This document shows, piece by piece, positions 1 to 6,850 of a stretch of DNA of 10,333 bases. Position numbers and translations under genes: made by a program. Each line of letters begins with the position of its first letter. Position 1 is the first letter of the stretch. The stretch comes from Desulfobacteraceae bacterium 4572_89 (lineage in GTDB: Bacteria; Desulfobacterota; Desulfobacteria; Desulfobacterales; Desulfobacteraceae). The notes beneath the pieces were generated by a model. It was given only the letters and a program-made list of their open reading frames with translations. It was not told the origin of the DNA and did no database searches. The stretch is from assembly GCA_002085465.1 (NCBI GenBank), contig NBML01000056.1:1-10333 (forward strand). Direction: 5' to 3'.

Positions 1-1
1 T

Positions 2-436
2 TTAAACATCAAGCGTGATATTATCAACAAAAAAGTCAATGGGATACTGGAGCGCCTCGGACTTATCAAGTTTAAAGACCGGAATCCAGCCACGCTATCC
101 GGGGGCGAAAAAAGAAAACTGGCCATTGCCGGTATCCTGGCCATGGATCCTGAAATCATTGTTTTTGACGAACCTTTTGCCAACCTTGACCACCCCTCCT
201 GCCTTTCAATTCTTGATATAATTGCAGATTTGAGCCTTAACGGCCATACTATCATCATGGCCACCCATGACGTGGAAACTCCCATTGAATATGCCTCTCG
301 ACTGCTCATCATGGAAGACGGATACCTCAGGGAAGATGGCGGAATCCAGGACCTGGTAAAAAAACTTGGGTCCTATGGGGTAAAAGAACCCTGTGAATGC
401 AGAATAAAGGAAAAACCTCTCCCATGGCAGAGTTAA
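2..436 (+). CDS. ECF/CbiO-type ABC transporter ATPase, 3' part (5' end outside window)
   Basis: This is the C-terminal 144 residues of an ABC ATPase; Walker A and the Q-loop lie upstream of the window. Visible in order are the ABC signature LSGGEKRKLA (about residues 32-41 of the visible part), Walker B IIVFDE (52-57) with catalytic Glu, the D-loop ANLD and the switch His in MATHDVE. The EKRKLAIAG stretch after LSGG and the short C-terminus resemble EcfA/CbiO ATPases of energy-coupling-factor importers. The next gene is an EcfT/CbiQ-like membrane protein, which supports that family: ATP hydrolysis here would drive uptake of a vitamin or transition metal together with EcfT and an unseen S component. 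The stop (TAA 434-436) lies inside the next gene, so the two are translationally coupled. The substrate cannot be told from this fragment. Confidence 0.9.
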   Translation, partial: LNIKRDIINKKVNGILERLGLIKFKDRNPATLSGGEKRKLAIAGILAMDPEIIVFDEPFANLDHPSCLSILDIIADLSLNGHTIIMATHDVETPIEYASRLLIMEDGYLREDGGIQDLVKKLGSYGVKEPCECRIKEKPLPWQS

Positions 437-1191
437 ATCCCTTTGAATTCAGACCCGGAAGCACCAGCCTCCACTACCTGGATACCAGGTGCAAATTTTT
501 CCTGGTATGCATAATGAGTCTTTCCCTGGTAAATGCAGGTTTTTTATCCTGTTTCATTGCCCTTGGGGTTCTTCTTTTCTTTTTAAAACAGATCAAATTC
601 AAGGTTGTTGAAACATGTAAACAATTAAAATATTTTATCCTGTTTCTGGTCTTTCTCATCATTGTACGTTCCCTTACAATGCCAGGAGACCCAATTGTTT
701 CCTTTCATGGCATGGCCATTACAAGCCAGGGTCTTTATCAGGGAAGCCTTGTTGCCCTTCGTTTTTTTCTGGTTATGGTCATAGGTCTCTTGTTTTCAGC
801 TACCACCCGGACTGCCAGCATAAAAACTGCTGTTCAATGGTATTTAAAACCCATTCCCTTTGTGCCGGAAAAACGGGTGGCCATAATGATCAGCCTTGCC
901 CTGCGTTTTTTACCACTTATTTTAAAACAGGGCCGTGAAACCTCCAATGCAATTCAATCACGATGCGGGAATCTGCAGAAGAATCCAATAAAAAAATTTA
1001 TCCGGTTGACACTTCCCGTCCTGAAAAAAGTTTTTTTATCAGCAGACCACCTCATCCTTGCCATGGAGGCAAGATGTTATTGCGAAAACCGGACTGATCC
1101 TGAGTTCAAAACTTGGGAAAAAGAGATGGTTTTTATTATAAGCAGTCTTTGTCTTTCCCTTTGCATGATATTTACCAATGTATATGCATGA
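424..1191 (+). CDS. ecfT: ECF transporter transmembrane (T) component, EcfT/CbiQ family
   Basis: A 255-residue polytopic membrane protein with 5-6 hydrophobic segments, the expected scaffold linking ECF ATPases to the substrate-binding S component. The N-terminal FRPGSTSLHYLDTRCK matches the family pattern (PG.S.LH.LDPR.K). The two cytoplasmic coupling motifs are present but altered: SRCG at 179-182 and EARCY at 215-219, where families usually have A-R-G. I chose ATG 424 over the upstream in-frame ATG 397: AAAGGA at 406-411 precedes 424 (12-nt spacer), 397 has no evident Shine-Dalgarno, and the family start aligns with 424. Either start overlaps the ATPase gene, so the two are cotranscribed. 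The substrate (biotin, cobalt, nickel or other) is undetermined. No strong terminator follows. Confidence 0.88.
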   Translation: MAELNPFEFRPGSTSLHYLDTRCKFFLVCIMSLSLVNAGFLSCFIALGVLLFFLKQIKFKVVETCKQLKYFILFLVFLIIVRSLTMPGDPIVSFHGMAITSQGLYQGSLVALRFFLVMVIGLLFSATTRTASIKTAVQWYLKPIPFVPEKRVAIMISLALRFLPLILKQGRETSNAIQSRCGNLQKNPIKKFIRLTLPVLKKVFLSADHLILAMEARCYCENRTDPEFKTWEKEMVFIISSLCLSLCMIFTNVYA

Positions 1192-1218
1192 CAACTTTGT
1201 TTCTTTCCATTATATTTT

Positions 1219-1245
1219 GGTAATCAATTAATTTTACATTGATCC
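1219..1245. promoter_or_regulatory. Imperfect dyad, candidate operator
   Basis: ATCAAT (1223-1228) and ATTGAT (1238-1243) form an inverted repeat with a 9-nt AT-rich centre; flanking GG (1219-1220) and CC (1244-1245) extend it with a one-base offset. It overlaps the -35 element of the putative promoter, where a repressor would be expected to bind. The gene just downstream encodes a DNA-binding-like RHH protein, so autoregulation is conceivable. Short AT-rich dyads arise by chance, so support is weak. Confidence 0.25.
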
Positions 1246-1267
1246 ATACCTTCTTATGGTGTAGAAT
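1239..1267 (+). promoter_or_regulatory. Putative sigma70 promoter of the RHH-Gld operon
   Basis: TTGATC (1239-1244) and TAGAAT (1262-1267) are spaced by 17 bp, close to the sigma70 consensus, in the only gap of size before the operon. The start would lie near 1274, leaving a leader of about 68 nt. Inferred from sequence match only. Confidence 0.45.
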
Positions 1268-1341
1268 TCAAATCATAATAAATATTCATTACTTTTTATG
1301 CCAACAGAGCTTTAATAATAAATCTTTGTGAAAGGGGTAAA

Positions 1342-1917
1342 ATGTCTAAAACAGATGATCCATTTCCAGGACCCTCCATGTTTGACCTGAGAGGAAAACA
1401 ATCGGTAAGGGCTACCTTTAAATTATCCCAGAAAGCCATTGATTCCATCGGGCTTGTGGCCATCCACATGGGCATCAAACAAAAATCCCTGTTTGATCAT
1501 ATCATTGAGGACATGGCAGCCCTGGACGACCTGGCCAAAACCATCCGTATACGGCAATTCAAAAAAATTCACAGAAAACAAAAAACCTTTGTGCTCAGTA
1601 GAAAAACCATTGATGCTCTTTCTACCATTTCAGCAACCTATGGAATGCCCAGGGATGCCCTGGTTGAATATTCAGTTAAAAAACTAGAATCAGTTATCAT
1701 GGCGGAAAAACTGCGCCATGAAGAACGAAAACAACTCAACAAACAGATGATAGCCCATTTTGAAATTGGAGAAGCGTTTTATAAAAATGCCATGGATATC
1801 CTTGGTCAAGAAGACCCCTTTTGCCGGAGAGTTGAAAAGGCCATAGACATGGCAAGGAGAACCACCCGGGAGGTAAATGAATTCCTGGAAAAATCCAAAG
1901 TCTTAGAAGATTTTTAA
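1342..1917 (+). CDS. Hypothetical protein with two tandem ribbon-helix-helix-like units
   Basis: I do not recognise a named family for this 191-residue soluble protein. It contains an internal repeat: residues 26-58 (F.LS.K.ID...) align without gaps to 83-115 at an offset of 57 residues, with 8 identities in 33 positions and many conservative changes. Each unit has the pattern short beta strand, helix, Gly turn (G44 and G101), helix, as in ribbon-helix-helix (MetJ/Arc) DNA-binding domains. RHH proteins normally act as dimers, so two units in one chain could form an intramolecular dimer (inference). The C-terminal ~70 residues are charged and predicted helical, a possible oligomerisation or partner-binding segment. 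ATG 1342 follows AAAGGGG. The gene lies 30 nt upstream of the GldA-like ATPase with no clear terminator between, suggesting a shared operon and possibly autoregulation. An alternative is a non-regulatory helical protein. Confidence 0.7.
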   Translation: MSKTDDPFPGPSMFDLRGKQSVRATFKLSQKAIDSIGLVAIHMGIKQKSLFDHIIEDMAALDDLAKTIRIRQFKKIHRKQKTFVLSRKTIDALSTISATYGMPRDALVEYSVKKLESVIMAEKLRHEERKQLNKQMIAHFEIGEAFYKNAMDILGQEDPFCRRVEKAIDMARRTTREVNEFLEKSKVLEDF

Positions 1918-1935
1918 ATATCTAAATTTTTTAAT

Positions 1936-1942
1936 AAGGAGG
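1936..1942 (+). promoter_or_regulatory. Shine-Dalgarno site supporting the TTG start of the ATPase gene
   Basis: AAGGAGG is a near-perfect anti-16S match and sits 5 nt before TTG 1948. No in-frame ATG exists at a comparable place and the protein begins as the family does (ID.. NL.K.Y), so the strong site decides for the rare TTG start. Confidence 0.8.
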
Positions 1943-1947
1943 AACCA

Positions 1948-2934
1948 TTGATAGATGTTCAAAATCTGACCAAGTATTACAATGACTTTTGCGCGGTTGA
2001 CAATATCAGCCTGACAGTGCAGCCCGGTGAAATACTGGGTCTTCTTGGTCCAAACGGCGCAGGGAAAACAACCACCTTAAGAATGCTCACCGGATATTTC
2101 AAACCTGATTCCGGAAGCATCAAGGTTAAAGATCTGCAAATGCCCCATGACACAATTAAGATAAAATCTCTGATTGGATACCTTCCCGAATCAGCCCCTC
2201 TATACCATAACATGCTGGTATATGATTACCTGGATTATGTGGCGAAAATCAAAGGGATTAATAATCCTGGAAAAAGACTGGCAAGATTCAGGGAATTATC
2301 TGAACTCTGTGGTCTTACCGGGATTATGGGCAAACCCATTGCCAATCTTTCCAAAGGGTTGAAACAGAGGGTGGGCCTTGCCCATGCCATGATGACTGAT
2401 CCTGAAATTTTGATATTGGATGAACCCACCTCAGGGCTTGATCCCAACCAGATCGCGGAAATCAGGGCTATCATCCGAAGCATTGGAAAGGAAAAAACCA
2501 TTATCTTTTCCACCCACATCCTCAGTGAGGCAGAGGCAACCTGTGACAGGATTATCATTATCAACAAGGGCCGAGTGGTTGCAGATGATACCACATCCCA
2601 TCTGAAACTCAGTGCAAACCAGGCTTCTTTTACCCGCCTAACCCTTCATGGTCCAGATGAAAAACAAGCCCTGGACCTTCTTAAAACCATTGATAACAAC
2701 CTTCAGATAAAACCAGTGCCTCCCCTTGAAAAAGGCATGGTTTCCTTTGAAATCAAAAACCCAAATCAAATAAATACTGGTGAAATAAATAATACAGATG
2801 GTACAGGGAATGCAGATATCAGATCCCTGATTTATTTGAAAATCAAAGAGACTGACTGGATTATTACAGAACTTGCCAAAGAATCCCAGGCCCTTGAAAA
2901 AATATTCCAGGAACTGACAAGGGAGAATGCCTAA
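1948..2934 (+). CDS. gldA: GldA-like ABC transporter ATP-binding protein
   Basis: A 328-residue ABC ATPase of the ABC-2/DRA type that would energise the membrane complex encoded downstream. Walker A GPNGAGKT is at residues 34-41, IGYLPE occupies the Q-loop place (about 77-82), the signature is LSKGLKQRV (from about 135), Walker B ILILDEP is near 155-161, the D-loop SGLD follows and the switch His lies in STHIL. The YLPE Q-loop and LSKG signature are typical of GldA-like proteins. The C-terminal ~110 residues form the family's accessory domain, ending in the usual W..TEL..E...LE.IF..LT pattern, with an Asn/Gly-rich insert encoded at about 2758-2817. Translation starts at TTG 1948. The end meets the permease start, implying coupling. 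The symbol marks family resemblance only; gliding is not implied and the exported substrate is unknown. Confidence 0.88.
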   Translation: MIDVQNLTKYYNDFCAVDNISLTVQPGEILGLLGPNGAGKTTTLRMLTGYFKPDSGSIKVKDLQMPHDTIKIKSLIGYLPESAPLYHNMLVYDYLDYVAKIKGINNPGKRLARFRELSELCGLTGIMGKPIANLSKGLKQRVGLAHAMMTDPEILILDEPTSGLDPNQIAEIRAIIRSIGKEKTIIFSTHILSEAEATCDRIIIINKGRVVADDTTSHLKLSANQASFTRLTLHGPDEKQALDLLKTIDNNLQIKPVPPLEKGMVSFEIKNPNQINTGEINNTDGTGNADIRSLIYLKIKETDWIITELAKESQALEKIFQELTRENA

Positions 2935-2935
2935 G

Positions 2936-3640
2936 ATGACCCAGATTAAAACCATTGCCATGAAAGAATTTAAAGATTATTTCATATCACCCATTGCCTA
3001 TATTGTAATCTCACTTTTTCTAATAGTGAGCGGGTGGTTTTTCTTTTCCACCTTTTTTATATTTGGACGGGCTGATCTAAGAGATTTTTTCTCTTTGCTG
3101 CCCCTTATTTTTTCCTTTATTATCCCTGCCCTTACCATGCGGCTTTTTTCCGAGGAAAAAAATGTGGGATCCTATGAGACCCTTCTCACCATGCCCGTAT
3201 CTTTCACGGACATTGCCCTTGGAAAATTTCTGGCTGCCACCTTTTTTACAACTGCAATGCTTGTTCCCACCCTTTCCTACCCCTTATTTATCTCATTTGT
3301 GGGTGCACTGGACCCGGGACCTGTTATCGGCGGTTACCTGGGTGCTGTGCTGCTGGCTTCAGCCTACTGTTCCATGGGGCTTTTTGCCTCGGCCCTTACC
3401 CGGAACCAGATCATTGCCTTTATTATTGGATCTGCCCTGTGCTTTACCCTGACCATTCTTGACAGGATGCTGTTTTTTATGCCTGAAAAACTTGTGGCCA
3501 TTATTGAATTCATCGGGGCCAACTCCCATTTCATGAATATTTCCAAGGGCATTATCGACTCCAGGGATATCCTGTATTTTATCAGCCTGATCTTTGTTTT
3601 CATTTTTTCAACCTATATTGTTATGCACGAAAAGAACTAA
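2936..3640 (+). CDS. gldF: GldF-like ABC-2 permease
   Basis: A 234-residue integral membrane protein with about six hydrophobic segments, the topology of ABC-2 permeases. After the first two segments comes EEKNVGSYETLLTMPVS, matching the conserved cytoplasmic EE...G..E.LLT.P motif of this family (GldF/NosY/CcmB-like). It would form the membrane channel for the ATPase encoded immediately upstream. I prefer ATG 2936 because AAGGGAG (2919-2925) gives a 10-nt spacer; the in-frame ATG at 2927 is only 1 nt from that site and overlaps the previous gene. The GldG gene follows after 9 nt. The transported substrate is unknown. Confidence 0.87.
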   Translation: MTQIKTIAMKEFKDYFISPIAYIVISLFLIVSGWFFFSTFFIFGRADLRDFFSLLPLIFSFIIPALTMRLFSEEKNVGSYETLLTMPVSFTDIALGKFLAATFFTTAMLVPTLSYPLFISFVGALDPGPVIGGYLGAVLLASAYCSMGLFASALTRNQIIAFIIGSALCFTLTILDRMLFFMPEKLVAIIEFIGANSHFMNISKGIIDSRDILYFISLIFVFIFSTYIVMHEKN

Positions 3641-3649
3641 GGAGAAACA

Positions 3650-5875
3650 ATGGGTAATCTGTCCATAAAAGAACATTATTTTAAATTTATCCTATATATA
3701 ATTGTGATCGTATTGATCAATTTTGTGAGTATGACCCTGTTTTTCAGGGTAGACCTGACAAAGAACAAAATTTATTCTTTATCCGATGCCAGCAAGGATG
3801 CAGTGGCAACCCTGTCTGAGCCCCTGGGCATAAAGGTGTTTTTCTCAAAGAACCTTCCAGCTCCCCACAACAACACCGAACGTTACCTCCGGGATCTTTT
3901 GGCGGAATATGCAGCCCGGGCCGGGAAACAATTCAACTATAATTTTTATAATGTCTCTTCCGAAGAAGGGGACCTGACAAAAAAGGTCGATGAGAATCGA
4001 GATATTGCCAGAGATTACGGCATCCAGCCGGTCCAGATACGGGTCATGGAAAATGATGAAATCAAATTTAAAAATGCCTATATGGGACTTGTCATAATAC
4101 ACGGGGATCTCATAGAAAAAATAGGCACGATCACCTCAACTGACGGCCTGGAATACCAAATAACCACTGCCATTCAAAAACTTAATAACAAGGTCAGTGC
4201 CCTGATTCGCCTGGAAGACAAAATCAATGTCACCATGTATTTATCCTCCTCCCTTAACCCCATTGCCCCTCTCATAGGGCTTGAGCAGCTGCCCCAGCTG
4301 GCCGGAAAAATTAAAGACACCATTGGTTCACTCAACACCAAAAACCTTGGTATTTTCAATTTTAAACACGTTGATGTTAAAACCAAAGAGGACCTGGAAT
4401 CCATTGCCAAAAAATATGACCTCATGGCCATGACCTGGCCTAAAATTTCCGATCAAAACATAGATGCAGGCCAGGGCGCAGCAGGCATTGTCATGGAATA
4501 TAAGGGAGAGGTTGCAACCCTGCCCCTTATTTCCACGGTGAAACTGCCCATTATCGGGACCACCTATCAGATGGCTGATCCAATGGTTCTGGAAGAAGAG
4601 CTGGTCACAATCATGGAAAAAATGATCGGCATCAATAAGAATATCGGATACCTTGCCGACCATGGCAGCCATATTCTTGGCCAGGACAGAATGGCCATGA
4701 TGCAGGGCAGACCCGGTACAGGCATGCAGGTGCTCAACCAGCTCCTGACATCACGCTACGATATAAAATCCATTAATTTAAAGGACGGGTCCATTCCCGA
4801 CGGCCTGAACTGCCTGGTAATTGCAAAACCAACTGAACCATTTTCAGACTATGAGTTGTTCCAGATTGACCAGGCTTTGATGAAAGGAACAAACATTGCT
4901 TTTTTTTCAGATGCCTTCAAAGAGATCATGCCCCAGGGTGGCATGGGCATGCCTCCCCGGTTTGAACCCATTGATACGGGCCTGGAAAAGCTCCTGGCCC
5001 ATTACGGGGTTAAGATAGGACAGGCCTATGTCCTGGATAAGTCCGCATACAAGCACCAGGTTGGACAAGCCCAGGGCGGAGGAGAACAGACCATCTATTT
5101 TGCACCCATGGTAAAGGAAGATACCATCAACAATACCCCTGGGTTCATGAACAACATCAAAGGGCTTGTGGCCATGCAGATCTCCCCACTTTCCCTTGTA
5201 AAAGAAAATATTGACACCACCAGGGTAACAGCCACCAGACTTCTTTCATCATCTGACCAGGCCTGGCTCATGGAGGGCATGATAAACCTGAACCCCATGT
5301 ACATAACTCCGCCATCATCACCGGAAGAACTATCTTCCCATGATCTGGCATATATTCTGGAAGGCAGTTTTACCAGTTATTTCAAGGGAAAAGATATCCC
5401 TGAGAAACCAATGGGTGAAAAAGATATAGATGCTGAAACAGACAATTCTACCGATAAAAAAGATAAAGGTGAAAAAACTAAATCAGGCCAGGAAACAGGC
5501 CAGGCTGATAACCAGATACCAAAAGGCCTTGTGGCCCAGAACAGGATATTGGAATCATCCAGGCCTGCCAAAATTTTTGTACTGGGCTGTTCCCAGATGC
5601 TCCAGGACAATATGCTTGACCCCCAGGGTCGATCCACCAATGCAACTTTTATATTGAATATCATTGACCACCTCAATGGCCAGGATAAAATTGCTTCCAT
5701 GAGAAGTAAGCAGCAGACCCTTAACCCCCTTGCTGTGACTACTCCCTTTTCCAGGGGCTTGATCAAGACATTTAATATTGCGATACTGCCTGTACTGGTT
5801 ATCCTGTTCGGCCTGGGAATACTTATCCAGCGAAACGCAAAAAAGAAAAAAATCTCAAAACTGTTTAATGTATAA
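3650..5875 (+). CDS. gldG: GldG-family ABC transporter auxiliary protein
   Basis: A 741-residue protein with an N-terminal membrane segment (about 13-33) and a C-terminal one (about 705-727) followed by a Lys-rich tail, so the bulk should be a large periplasmic domain anchored at both ends. The N-terminal DLTKNKIYSLSDASKDAV after the first helix is the hallmark of GldG-family proteins. IGYLADHGSH (from residue 332) corresponds to the GHGE-like motif of the ABC-auxiliary domain (PF09822-type), followed by the usual D.Y.I..INL..G.IPD and LF.ID.ALM.GTN..FF.D blocks. A Lys/Asp/Glu/Gln-rich, probably disordered linker (about 580-625) precedes the last region. The Shine-Dalgarno TAAGGAG (3638-3644) overlaps the permease stop codon, indicating coupling. 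The family works with GldA/GldF-type ATPase and permease; its exact role is unknown. Confidence 0.87.
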   Translation: MGNLSIKEHYFKFILYIIVIVLINFVSMTLFFRVDLTKNKIYSLSDASKDAVATLSEPLGIKVFFSKNLPAPHNNTERYLRDLLAEYAARAGKQFNYNFYNVSSEEGDLTKKVDENRDIARDYGIQPVQIRVMENDEIKFKNAYMGLVIIHGDLIEKIGTITSTDGLEYQITTAIQKLNNKVSALIRLEDKINVTMYLSSSLNPIAPLIGLEQLPQLAGKIKDTIGSLNTKNLGIFNFKHVDVKTKEDLESIAKKYDLMAMTWPKISDQNIDAGQGAAGIVMEYKGEVATLPLISTVKLPIIGTTYQMADPMVLEEELVTIMEKMIGINKNIGYLADHGSHILGQDRMAMMQGRPGTGMQVLNQLLTSRYDIKSINLKDGSIPDGLNCLVIAKPTEPFSDYELFQIDQALMKGTNIAFFSDAFKEIMPQGGMGMPPRFEPIDTGLEKLLAHYGVKIGQAYVLDKSAYKHQVGQAQGGGEQTIYFAPMVKEDTINNTPGFMNNIKGLVAMQISPLSLVKENIDTTRVTATRLLSSSDQAWLMEGMINLNPMYITPPSSPEELSSHDLAYILEGSFTSYFKGKDIPEKPMGEKDIDAETDNSTDKKDKGEKTKSGQETGQADNQIPKGLVAQNRILESSRPAKIFVLGCSQMLQDNMLDPQGRSTNATFILNIIDHLNGQDKIASMRSKQQTLNPLAVTTPFSRGLIKTFNIAILPVLVILFGLGILIQRNAKKKKISKLFNV
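5484..5504 (+). repeat. Short direct repeat within the gldG linker
   Basis: CAGGCCAGG occurs at 5484-5492 and again at 5496-5504, a 12-nt step that stays in frame and encodes GQ-x-x-GQ. It lies in the low-complexity linker, as expected for replication slippage in unconstrained sequence. Confidence 0.6.
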
Positions 5876-5893
5876 TCAAGGAATTCAAAAAAT

Positions 5894-6829
5894 ATGAAAA
5901 AAGAATATGCAATACTGGCTGTGATCATCCTGGCACTGAGTGCTTATCTTGCATTTAAAAAGGACAACCAGAGCAATTACACATTGCCTGAATCCATAAT
6001 AATTGATTCGGGAGAAATCGACAGAATAATGATTTCCAAAGGCGATAAAACCATTGAATTGTTCCAGAAAGATGACACCTGGGTTTTGACGGATAAAGAA
6101 TTTAGCGCAGACATGCCCAGTGTGAATAATATATTGGATGTAATAAGAAACCTGAAAATAACTGACCTTATTTCCGAAAACAAGGATTTCATCCGTTATG
6201 AACTGGATGCAAAAAATTCCATCGGGGTAAAGGCATTCAAAGGCTCAGGCTCCCTTATGGAATTCAAGATAGGTAAAACCGCCCCAAGCCTTAACCATAC
6301 TTTTGTAATGCTTGCCAATGACAAGAATATTTATCAGGCAGACAAGAGTTTCAGGGATTTTTTTGATAAATCCATTGACAATCTAAGGGATAAAAAGGTT
6401 TTAAGTTTTAAAGAGGATTCCATCAAAAAACTCATACTGGAAAAAGACGGGATAGTTAAAACTCTGAAGACTTCAGAATCAAAGGATGACAAGGGGAAAC
6501 CCTTTGTTTCCTGGAAATTTGAAGATGGTTCTTCCCCTGACAAAGAGACCATGGATAATCTTTTATCTTCTCTGTCATTTCTGAAATGTAAAGAATTTTC
6601 AGACAGCCTGTCAAAGGCTGATCTGGAAAAAGAAACTTCTCTATGTAAAATAACCCTTGAAAATGATACACTAATTGTTTTAAACCTTTTTGACGGGGAA
6701 AATGAGGATAAAATCATGGCCGCATCCTCCATGAGTCTTTATTCTTTTTTTCTGGAATCGTTTACAGCCAAAGATATCCTTTCCTATGTGGATAAACTTG
6801 CAGGACTTAAAAAGGAAGAAAAAAAATAA
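5894..6829 (+). CDS. DUF4340 domain-containing membrane-anchored protein
   Basis: A 311-residue protein starting MKKEYAILAVIILALSAYLAF, an uncleaved anchor or signal segment (about residues 4-21), then a soluble, presumably periplasmic part. The layout after the anchor (IDRIMISKGDKTIELFQKDD, then W.LTD and a later KIGK.AP stretch) is the pattern of DUF4340, a domain commonly encoded directly after gldG-like genes. DUF4340 proteins contain repeated beta-rich units; the similar I..I...K.....L.KD segments near residues 43-62 and 172-190 fit that. Function is unknown; linkage suggests a partner of the ABC complex in the envelope. ATG 5894 lies 18 nt after gldG, with AAGGAA (5878-5883) at a 10-nt spacer. 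The C-terminus is Lys/Glu-rich. Confidence 0.82.
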   Translation: MKKEYAILAVIILALSAYLAFKKDNQSNYTLPESIIIDSGEIDRIMISKGDKTIELFQKDDTWVLTDKEFSADMPSVNNILDVIRNLKITDLISENKDFIRYELDAKNSIGVKAFKGSGSLMEFKIGKTAPSLNHTFVMLANDKNIYQADKSFRDFFDKSIDNLRDKKVLSFKEDSIKKLILEKDGIVKTLKTSESKDDKGKPFVSWKFEDGSSPDKETMDNLLSSLSFLKCKEFSDSLSKADLEKETSLCKITLENDTLIVLNLFDGENEDKIMAASSMSLYSFFLESFTAKDILSYVDKLAGLKKEEKK

Positions 6830-6850
6830 ATGATAATCAAGCTTGACTAA
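6830..6850 (+). other. Six-codon minigene overlapping the plsC start
   Basis: ATG 6830 directly abuts the DUF4340 stop codon and encodes MIIKLD, ending at TAA 6848-6850, just past the TTG start of the acyltransferase gene in another frame. AAGGA at 6812-6816 is its nearest Shine-Dalgarno (13-nt spacer). It could act in termination-reinitiation coupling, but a chance origin is equally possible. Confidence 0.2.

Noticed and set aside
397..423. EcfT start at ATG 397
   Set aside because: No Shine-Dalgarno at a useful distance, and the extra nine residues precede the family-typical N-terminus.
1903..1931. Possible terminator between the RHH gene and gldA (TTAGA ... TCTAA then T-run)
   Set aside because: The stem is 5 bp and almost all A/T with a 13-nt loop, too weak for intrinsic termination; the genes are only 30 nt apart.
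2927..2935. GldF start at ATG 2927
   Set aside because: Only 1 nt separates it from the AAGGGAG site, which is correctly spaced for ATG 2936.
5377..5928. Long minus-strand open frame (183 codons) opposite the 3' part of gldG
   Set aside because: It lies opposite a well-supported GldG C-terminus with family features, has no ribosome site or recognisable domain, and looks like a by-product of codon composition.
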